Source of the DNA: Saccharothrix carnea
GTDB lineage: Bacteria > Actinomycetota > Actinomycetes > Mycobacteriales > Pseudonocardiaceae
DNA length: 64,000 nt
Assembly: GCF_003014735.1 (NCBI RefSeq)
Contig: NZ_PYAX01000002.1
Coordinates: forward strand, 434,001-498,000
Direction of reading: 5' to 3'
Shown piece after piece: positions 58,932 to 64,000 of the stretch (its first letter is position 1; each line of letters opens with the position of its first letter). The notes under the pieces were generated by a model. It was not told the origin of the DNA and ran no database searches. It was given only the letters and a program-made list of their open reading frames with translations. The position numbers were made by a program, and so were the translations under genes.

Positions 58932-59896
58932 CGCCCGGTCGGGTCGACCAGGTCCCGGTCCAGCCACAGCCCGTCCACGGCCTTGCGCAGCTCCAGGCCG
59001 CGCTCCTCCGCCAGCCGCACGGCCGCCAGGTTCTCCTCCAGCTGCGCCACCCGGCTCGCGCCGAACAGCACGGTCGTCACGGTGGGGTCGGCCAGGCAGA
59101 ACGCGATCGCCACCTGCGCCGGGGTGGCGTCGAACCCGGCGGCGACGGCGGCGAGCTCACGTGCCGCGTCCGAGATCCCGGCCCGGATACCGCCCGGGTC
59201 CTTGCCGATCACCCGGTCGGGGGTCAGGTTGCCCGCCAGCATCCCGCCCTCCAGCACGTCGGACGCCTGGATCGTCAGCCCCAGCTCCTCCACCAGGCCG
59301 CGGAACGGCGCCCCGTCCGGGATCGACCGCCGCACCACGCTGTACTTCAGCTGCGCCATGGTCGGCCCCGGCACGCCCTGCGCCACCGCCGCCGCGTGCG
59401 CGGCCCGGATGTGGTCGACCGACCAGTTGTTGACGCCCCACCCGCCGAGCCTGCCCGCCGCGACCAGCTCGCCGAGCTGCGCGGTCAGCAGGCCCAGGTC
59501 GGGTTCGAGCCCGAACAGGTCGCCCAGGATCGCGTAGTCCGCCCGGTCCGTGCCGACCCGGAACAGCAGCCGGTCCAGCTGCTCGCCCATCGACTGCGCG
59601 GGGAAGTGGTTGACCCACAGCTTCGCCGACAGCTGGTAGGAGTCCCGGCGCACGCCCGCGGCCTGCGCGATCCGGCCGAACAGCACGTCGGTGTACGACT
59701 CGGGCACCGGCTTGCCGTCGATGCCGAACCCGCCGTAGTAGCCGACGTCGAACAGCGTCACGCCCGCGTCCACGGCCCGCCGCACCATGGCCACGGCGTC
59801 GTGGAACGGCATCCGGTCGTAGGTGTGCCACGAGCCGAGCGCGAGCACACCGACAGATGGCCCGTCACGGCCGATCCGGCGCTGGGGGATGGTCAT
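58928..59896 (-). CDS. Aldo/keto reductase
   Basis: 322 residues of the AKR barrel: YGGF and DVGYYGG near residue 55, KLWVNHF, VGVNNWS and FGASRVAQLEENL. The catalytic Tyr/Lys segment is altered from the canonical type, resembling the voltage-gated K+ channel beta/AKR11-type subgroup. ATG at 59896 with a four-base overlap with the esterase gene; last in the minus operon. Confidence 0.87.
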   Translation of the reverse strand: MTIPQRRIGRDGPSVGVLALGSWHTYDRMPFHDAVAMVRRAVDAGVTLFDVGYYGGFGIDGKPVPESYTDVLFGRIAQAAGVRRDSYQLSAKLWVNHFPAQSMGEQLDRLLFRVGTDRADYAILGDLFGLEPDLGLLTAQLGELVAAGRLGGWGVNNWSVDHIRAAHAAAVAQGVPGPTMAQLKYSVVRRSIPDGAPFRGLVEELGLTIQASDVLEGGMLAGNLTPDRVIGKDPGGIRAGISDAARELAAVAAGFDATPAQVAIAFCLADPTVTTVLFGASRVAQLEENLAAVRLAEERGLELRKAVDGLWLDRDLVDPTGR

Positions 59897-60831
59897 CGTG
59901 CCTCCACGACGGTGAAAGCGGCGCGCAACGCGGCGGCCGCACGGGCGTGGGCGTCGGCGGACACCGACAGCCGGTCGACGAGCAGGGCGAAGAACCCGTG
60001 GATCTGGCCGGGGTACCGGACGAGCGTGACCTGCACGCCGTCGTCCAGCAGCCGGTGCGCGTACTCCTCGCCCTCGTCGCGCAACGGGTCGTACTCGGCG
60101 GTCATCACCAGCGCGGGCGGCAGGCCGGTCAGGTGCTCGGCCGCCAGCGGCGCCAGGTACGGGTCGGTCAGGTCCTCGGGCGAGCGCGGGTACTGCCGGA
60201 AGAACCACTCCATGCTCTCCCGGCTGAGGAAGTGCCCGGTCCCGTAGTCCACATAGGACCCGCGATCGCTCGGCGGCGCGGTCACGGGCGCGGCGAGCAC
60301 CTGCAACGCGATCGGCGGACCGTCGTGGTCGCGCGCCATCAGGCACGCCACCGCGGCCAGGTTGCCGCCCGCGCTCTCACCGCCCACGGCCAGCCGCGCG
60401 CCGTCCGCGCCGATCTCGGCACCGCACGACGCCACCCACCGCACCGCCGCGTACGCGTCCTCGGCCGCCGCCGGGTAGCGGTGCTCCGGCGCGAGCCGGT
60501 AGTCCACCGACACCACCACCATGCCGACCGCGTTGCACAACGCCCGGCAGGTGGCCTCGTTCTCGTCCAGCGACCCGATCACCCAGCCACCGCCGTGGAA
60601 CCACACCAGCACCGGGAACGGCCCGGAGCCGAACGGCGTGTACACGCGCACCGGCAGCGGCCCACCCGGGCCGGGGATCGTCCGGTCGACCACGGCGGCG
60701 ACCGGTTCGGGATCGGGGGAGGGCCGCCACGACTCGGCGAAGGCCGCCCGCATCTCGGCGGCCGACAGGGTGACCGGGACCAGCTCGTCGACGGCGTCGA
60801 TCACCGCCCTGGCCTCAGGGTGCAACGGCAT
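59893..60831 (-). CDS. Hormone-sensitive-lipase-family esterase
   Basis: 312 residues: an HGGG oxyanion motif (WFHGGGWVIG), nucleophile Ser in GGESAGGN, and Asp/His in AEYDPLRDE and GQIHGFF. All catalytic residues are kept. No signal peptide. Its start overlaps the preceding gene by 17 bases, its stop the next gene by four, so it is tightly coupled. Confidence 0.92.
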   Translation of the reverse strand: MPLHPEARAVIDAVDELVPVTLSAAEMRAAFAESWRPSPDPEPVAAVVDRTIPGPGGPLPVRVYTPFGSGPFPVLVWFHGGGWVIGSLDENEATCRALCNAVGMVVVSVDYRLAPEHRYPAAAEDAYAAVRWVASCGAEIGADGARLAVGGESAGGNLAAVACLMARDHDGPPIALQVLAAPVTAPPSDRGSYVDYGTGHFLSRESMEWFFRQYPRSPEDLTDPYLAPLAAEHLTGLPPALVMTAEYDPLRDEGEEYAHRLLDDGVQVTLVRYPGQIHGFFALLVDRLSVSADAHARAAAALRAAFTVVEAR

Positions 60832-62974
60832 CGGTGCTCTCCTCGTGGTCCGGTCCCGCCCCGAACCGCCGCAGCACGGCGGCCGTGAGGCGGGAGACGT
60901 CGTTGTCGTCCTTGTCGTGCGAGAGCGCGCCGCACCAGCCGATGGAGCCGGTGGCGAACACCTCGCCACCACCGGGTGCGCGCAGCAGGGTGAGGTCCGC
61001 GCGGCGGCGGTCCACCGGGTCGCCGAGCGGGTGCGGTACCGCGGGACCGGTGTCGCCGGACACGTACGTGTCGCCGAGCATCGCCCGGCCCAGCAGCACG
61101 GTCCCCGGCGGACTGCCCAGCAACGGGTCGACGCCGTCCGTCTCGAACGACGCCGCACCGCCCAGCACCGCGCCGAACGCGCCCAGCGGGCGGTCCCGGT
61201 CCAGGCCCGCCAGCAGCGGGTGGTCACCCACCAGCTGGTACGACCCGCCGGTCCGCATCCCGGCTGCGGTCGTGCCGATCCCGAACAGCCGGTGCGGCGC
61301 GCGACCGCGTTCCTGCCACAGGCCACCCGGCTCGCCCGTGGCCGCCAGCACCAGCTCGCCGGGCTCGCTCTCCCACGTCCGCACGCCCGCGTAACCGCGC
61401 CTCAGCTCGGCCACGTGCGGCTGCCGCGGATCGATCCCGGTCACCCAGTACGCGCCGTTGCCGCCGAGGTAGCCCAGGTTGCCGCCACCGTCGAGGTAGG
61501 CGCCGACCGCGTCCAGCATCGCGCCGGTCCAGTACTCCGGGTGGGATCCGGTGACGACGGCCGCGTACCCCTCGATCGCGGCCACGCCGTCGCCGTGCAG
61601 GTCGTGGTCGGTCAGCACGTCGAACGCGAACCCCTGCCGCCGCAGCCAGCCGACCAGGTGCAGGTCCTCGCTGTGCTGGTGCGGCGAACGCGTGTACCGG
61701 AACACGTGGTCGTCCCGCATGCCCAGCAGCGGGCGGCGCAGCGACGCGATGGCCACGCCGCTGCCATCGGTGTGCCGGTCGTACAGGCTGTGCAGCGTGT
61801 TGTCCCGCGCGAACGGCGCGGCGACCTCGGCCGGGTCCTCCGCCGCGAACGGCTGGTGCAGGTGGTCCAGCGCGTAGGCGAGGTAGCTCAACGTCGGCAC
61901 GAGGAACGCCAGCCGCGCGCTGCGCGCGACCGGCCGCACGAAGAACGGCAGCCGGTCCACGCCCTCGGCCGTGGCCAGCTCGACCGCGTAGCAGCCGCCG
62001 GGCAGGTCGTCGGGCAGCGGCACGGTCAGCACCGGGTCCCAGCCGCAGTCGGCCAGGTCGTCGGAGTGGAAGTGCACCGCCGCGTACCCGGCGTCGGCGT
62101 GCCGCCAGTCCAGCACGTCGCCCGACCAGTCGTGCCCGGTCACGCCGCGCAGCGGGTGGTTGACCAGCGTGCCGTGCCGACCGTCGACCACGTCGAGCAA
62201 CCGGTCGCCGCCGATGTCGCGGGACAGGTCCCAGTGCGCCCGCGCGCCGAGCTGCCAGGCAGGTGACGACGCGGCCAGCGCGTCCACGTCCGGCGGCACG
62301 TCGGTGAACACGGACGGCCCGTCGAGCTTGCCGTCGAAGTGCCCGACCCGCTCGCCGTCCACCCGACGTGCGGCGAACAGCAGCGGCACGTCACCGGCGA
62401 GCAGCGGACCGGCCGACACGGTCGTCGTCACCGTGGCCGCGTCCTCGTCGGCGAGCCTGGACAGGGGCCGCACCTCCAGCCGCGCGCCGTCCGGCCCGTA
62501 CCCGCCGACGAGCAGGTACCAGCGGCGCAGGCGCAGCACCGGACCCGGCACGCGCACCACGCCGTTGCCGGTGCGCACGGCGAACTCCACCGTGCCGTCC
62601 GCGAGCAACGCCAGCTCCGCGTGCGGCCCCGAGGCCGCGTCACCCTGGCTGAGCAGGCCCGCGCGGTCCGGTGGCAGGGCAGTCGGCCACACCCACGCGG
62701 TGAACGTCACGGCCGTCCGCAGCGCGGGCGGGCGCGGCACGGCGCCGTACGAGCCGCGGTCGAAGTCCTGGTGCGGCACGGAGACCCGGTCCGGCACGTC
62801 GACGTCGACCGGTGTGCGGACGGGCGCCACGCCGTCGTGGTCGATGCGCAGCACCCGCACGCGGGCGTCGGGCGTCGTCGCGCTGGCGTGCACGGTGATC
62901 CGCTCGCCCGGCCGCGCGGACAACCGGTCGGTGTAGCCCACGACCGGGGCGTGCGTGTGGTCGACTGGCGCCAT
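60815..62974 (-). CDS. N,N-dimethylformamidase large-subunit-like protein
   Basis: 719 residues. N-terminal half with a concanavalin-like jelly roll (AELALLADGTVEFAVRTGNG, HFDGKLDGPSVFTDVP); C-terminal half with a glutamine-amidotransferase-like fold (LTDHDLHGDG, VVTGSHPEYWT, GGGNLGYLGGNGAYW). It resembles the beta (large) subunit of N,N-dimethylformamidase, a metal-dependent amidohydrolase, but no small-subunit gene was found here. ATG at 62974. Substrate may be an amide or cyclic imide of a different kind. Confidence 0.82.
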   Translation of the reverse strand: MAPVDHTHAPVVGYTDRLSARPGERITVHASATTPDARVRVLRIDHDGVAPVRTPVDVDVPDRVSVPHQDFDRGSYGAVPRPPALRTAVTFTAWVWPTALPPDRAGLLSQGDAASGPHAELALLADGTVEFAVRTGNGVVRVPGPVLRLRRWYLLVGGYGPDGARLEVRPLSRLADEDAATVTTTVSAGPLLAGDVPLLFAARRVDGERVGHFDGKLDGPSVFTDVPPDVDALAASSPAWQLGARAHWDLSRDIGGDRLLDVVDGRHGTLVNHPLRGVTGHDWSGDVLDWRHADAGYAAVHFHSDDLADCGWDPVLTVPLPDDLPGGCYAVELATAEGVDRLPFFVRPVARSARLAFLVPTLSYLAYALDHLHQPFAAEDPAEVAAPFARDNTLHSLYDRHTDGSGVAIASLRRPLLGMRDDHVFRYTRSPHQHSEDLHLVGWLRRQGFAFDVLTDHDLHGDGVAAIEGYAAVVTGSHPEYWTGAMLDAVGAYLDGGGNLGYLGGNGAYWVTGIDPRQPHVAELRRGYAGVRTWESEPGELVLAATGEPGGLWQERGRAPHRLFGIGTTAAGMRTGGSYQLVGDHPLLAGLDRDRPLGAFGAVLGGAASFETDGVDPLLGSPPGTVLLGRAMLGDTYVSGDTGPAVPHPLGDPVDRRRADLTLLRAPGGGEVFATGSIGWCGALSHDKDDNDVSRLTAAVLRRFGAGPDHEESTDAVAP

Positions 62975-62975
62975 C

Positions 62976-63710
62976 TCAGCTCCCCAGCAGTTGGCCGCCG
63001 TCGACCGGCAGCACGGTTCCGGTGACGTGCGCGGCCTGGTCCGACGCAAGCAGCAGCACCAGGGGCGCCAGGTCGTCGGTGGTGGCGATGCGGCGCAACG
63101 GGATCCGCGCCACCCACGGCGCGCGGACCGCCGGATCGGCCAGCACACCCGCGGTCAGCGGCGTCTCCACCGGACCGGGCGCGACCGCGTTGACCCGGAT
63201 GCCGTGCGGCGCGAGTTCCAGCGCGGCCGACCTGGTCAGCGCGTTCAGCGCGGCCTTGCTCGCCTCGTAGTGGCCCAGGCCCACGGTCGGCTGGAACGAC
63301 CCGGCCGAGCTGATGTGCACGATCGACCCGCCACGCCCGGCGTCCGCCATCACCTCGCCGACCGCCTGCGTGACCAGGAACGTGCCGCGCACGTTCACCG
63401 CCAGCACCGCGTCGAACGCGTCCAGCGGGAGCGTGAGCAGCGGACCGGCGCCACCGACCACGCCCGCCGCGTGCACCAGCACCCCGATCGGCCCCAGCTC
63501 GCCGACCGCTTTGCCGACCGCGCCGCGCACCGAGTCGTGGTCGCGCACGTCCATCTCCACGGCCAGCCCGCCGATCGCGTCGGCGACCCGTGCGGCGGCG
63601 GCGAAGTCCAGGTCCGCCACCACCACCCGGTCACCGCGCGCCGCCAGGGCGGTAGCGATCGCACCGCCGATGCCGCCACCGCCGCCGGTCACCACCGCGA
63701 CCTGGCCCAT
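62976..63710 (-). CDS. Short-chain dehydrogenase/reductase
   Basis: 244 residues: TGGGGGIGGAIA cofactor motif, the catalytic Ser in SIVHISSAGS, and YEASK. D38-type acid (VADLDF) suggests NAD preference. ATG at 63710 overlaps the upstream stop (TGATG), and the next gene begins one base after its stop; same operon. Confidence 0.92.
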   Translation of the reverse strand: MGQVAVVTGGGGGIGGAIATALAARGDRVVVADLDFAAAARVADAIGGLAVEMDVRDHDSVRGAVGKAVGELGPIGVLVHAAGVVGGAGPLLTLPLDAFDAVLAVNVRGTFLVTQAVGEVMADAGRGGSIVHISSAGSFQPTVGLGHYEASKAALNALTRSAALELAPHGIRVNAVAPGPVETPLTAGVLADPAVRAPWVARIPLRRIATTDDLAPLVLLLASDQAAHVTGTVLPVDGGQLLGS

Positions 63711-64000
63711 CACACGGCCTCCGCGATCACGACGCGCGGGCTGCCCGGCAGGGGACGGGTCTCCAGCACCTTCCAGCCGGTGTCGGCCAGCCACCCGTGC
63801 ACCTCGTCCTCCGGGTAGACCACCGTCCCGTCGATGACCAGGTACTCGCCGGCCAGCACGGGGTCGAGCCGCCGCGCGTCCTCGGCCAGGAGCAGGAAGT
63901 CCAGCACCAACAGCCGCCCACCGGGGTCGACGACGTCCCGTGCGGCGCGCAGGAACGCCTTGTTCCGCTCGGGGTCGAACCGGTGGATCACGTGCTCCAG
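63710..64000 (-). CDS. O-methyltransferase-like protein (5' end outside window)
   Basis: C-terminal ~96 residues visible. LEHVIHRFDPERN, DPGGRLLVLDFLL and a C-terminal YPEDEVHGWLADTGWKVLE match the end of SAM-dependent O-methyltransferases (acetylserotonin-type fold), where HVIHxxxDE carries the catalytic His. The rest lies beyond the right edge. It is first in the visible part of the coupled operon. Confidence 0.8.
   Translation of the reverse strand: MEHVIHRFDPERNKAFLRAARDVVDPGGRLLVLDFLLLAEDARRLDPVLAGEYLVIDGTVVYPEDEVHGWLADTGWKVLETRPLPGSPRVVIAEAV

Noticed and set aside
1-64000. CRISPR arrays, rRNA genes and intact insertion sequences
   Set aside because: None seen; the only repeats are dispersed 11-bp operator pairs and short palindromes.

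Overview
The window is high-GC actinomycete DNA. Lipoprotein style, SPW-repeat proteins, tandem-domain universal stress proteins, a BTAD/NB-ARC regulator and secreted polysaccharide-degrading enzymes all point to the Pseudonocardiales (Saccharothrix, Lentzea or Actinosynnema type). Genus is inference.

Region 1 (1 to about 31.2 kb) is an envelope and stress island. It holds four SPW-repeat membrane proteins, three paralogous OB-like lipoproteins, two PCu(A)C-like lipoproteins, an HtrA-type protease, two tandem-domain universal stress proteins, two double-PAP2 proteins, two CPA1-type antiporters, a Cys-rich copper-storage-like protein, Cys-less HesB-like proteins, a class A penicillin-binding protein, a DsbA-like protein and one OmpR-family two-component system. 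The island is decaying. Relics of a GH15 enzyme, a site-2 protease, a K+ channel, a DUF1622 protein and an AI-2E-type permease are present, and its right edge carries a tyrosine-recombinase relic abutting a truncated lipoprotein. Its most striking property is a repeated promoter architecture. Fifteen tandem half-sites (GCAAGG type, exactly 11 bp apart) lie upstream of most transcription units and upstream of the response regulator itself. Most have a GGGTAGCC or GGGAACCC element at a fixed distance: 23-24 bp when the site points at the gene, 51-53 bp (once 41) when it points away. I read this as a compact regulon of the embedded response regulator.

Region 2 (31.7 to 37.2 kb) has a large BTAD/NB-ARC/TPR regulator divergent from an MDR oxidoreductase and quinone-reductase pair, then a DUF3995 membrane protein behind a perfect palindrome.

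Region 3 (37.2 to 42.7 kb) is plant-biomass degradation: a GH10 xylanase, an AA10 lytic polysaccharide monooxygenase with a perfect CebR-type operator, and three tandem PL1 pectate lyases. A tRNA-Arg(ACG) and a 1,090-residue HEAT-repeat protein follow.

Region 4 (46.8 to 54.8 kb) is aromatic catabolism. A tightly overlapping operon (hpaD-like dioxygenase, FAH-RraA fusion, GntR regulator, DapA-family aldolase or lyase, hpaE-like dehydrogenase) matches part of the homoprotocatechuate meta-cleavage route. Across the divergent promoter sits a FeaR-like AraC regulator followed by a FeaB-like aldehyde dehydrogenase.

Region 5 (54.9 to 64 kb) has a vanadium haloperoxidase-like protein, a LuxR regulator, a flavin monooxygenase and a coupled minus-strand operon (methyltransferase, SDR, DMF-amidohydrolase-like protein, HSL-type esterase, aldo/keto reductase) that runs off the right edge.
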